Shown: positions 63,796 through 64,000 of the stretch, one piece after another
How the letters are laid out: every line of letters starts with the position of its first letter
Numbering within the stretch: the stretch's first letter is position 1
NCBI GenBank assembly: GCA_048772705.1
Contig: JBLWGC010000104.1
Coordinates: 496,001 to 560,000, forward strand
Source of the DNA: Leidyana gryllorum EB-2025a
Taxonomy: Eukaryota > Apicomplexa
Length of the DNA: 64,000 nt
Direction: 5' to 3'
Translations under genes and position numbers: made by a program
Notes under the pieces: model-generated
What the model saw: only the letters and a program-made list of their open reading frames with translations
What the model was told of the DNA's origin: nothing
The model's database searches: none

Positions 63796-64000
63796 CCACA
63801 AGCAGGAAGAACGAACTTTTTTTGGACGGATGCCTCCCCCATCAAATGATTTTCATATTGGTTTGGACCGAGGGGTACAAATCCACAATGAAATGAATAC
63901 ATGGGCCAGAGGTCCATTAGTGAATCTATGGAGAAATAATACTTTATGGTTTTCATTATCACTGAGTGGCGCAATGGTCGCAGGCACATTGTTTTGGCTC

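Noticed and set aside
63960-64000. TGGCGCAATGGTCGCAGGC resembling a tRNA D-arm at the right edge
   Set aside because: The D-stem pairs poorly (GCGC against GCAG or GGCA) and the window ends before the anticodon arm could be judged.

Overview
This window is compact nuclear DNA from a protist. The evidence is spliceosomal genes with many very short GT-AG introns (most 38-60 nt; a minority 80-156 nt), gaps of only 2-100 bp between neighbours, and proteins found only in eukaryotes: exportin, CAF-1 p60, DHX16, MRD1, NOM1, NECAP, histone H3 and a selenoprotein T that uses UGA as selenocysteine. Gene style and a possible spliced-leader relic upstream of histone H3 suggest an alveolate of the Perkinsus type. 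That placement is inference and no single gene proves it. I saw no retroelement, DNA transposon, CRISPR array or convincing RNA gene.

Layout. 1-15.2 kb: an old-yellow-enzyme oxidoreductase (partial), AATF/Bfr2, RPA2, a tail-to-tail pair of exostosin-type glycosyltransferases, an ARM/HEAT-like protein whose start codon overlaps that of a divergent NRPS-like adenylating enzyme, the small DNA polymerase delta subunit POLD4 and a METTL18-type histidine methyltransferase. 15.2-28.2 kb: an aspartic protease, a choline-transporter-like protein 12 bp behind it, NOM1/Sgd1, an exportin-4-like karyopherin whose stop codon lies 2 bp before the NOM1 ATG, and an Angel/CCR4-type nuclease. 28.2-34.2 kb: three intronless genes of unknown function, a small alpha/beta hydrolase (acyl-protein thioesterase type) and a divergent histone H3 with K4 replaced by arginine. 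34.2-42.8 kb: a CAF-1 p60-like WD protein convergent with H3, cathepsin Z, the spliceosomal helicase DHX16/Prp2 and the five-RRM protein MRD1/RBM19. 42.8-53.3 kb: partly resolved small genes, a FAM13-like protein, a 958-residue disordered protein, selenoprotein T with a full SECIS hairpin in its 3' UTR, NECAP and a KLHDC4-type kelch protein. 53.7-63.8 kb: six consecutive minus-strand intronless genes with no family I can name.

How the genes relate. Ribosome biogenesis is over-represented (AATF/Bfr2, NOM1/Sgd1, MRD1/RBM19, METTL18), as are chromatin and replication (RPA2, POLD4, histone H3, CAF-1 p60). These are scattered housekeeping genes, not an operon. Several same-strand neighbours are so close that the mRNA 5' end of the downstream gene must lie in the upstream coding region. 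That fits trans-splicing or overlapping transcripts.

Exon boundaries were set by hand from GT/AG signals, reading phase and family alignment from memory. For spliced genes listed with a residue length the exons sum to a whole number of codons, except where the first or last exon is stated to be unresolved. Translation starts are the least certain part.
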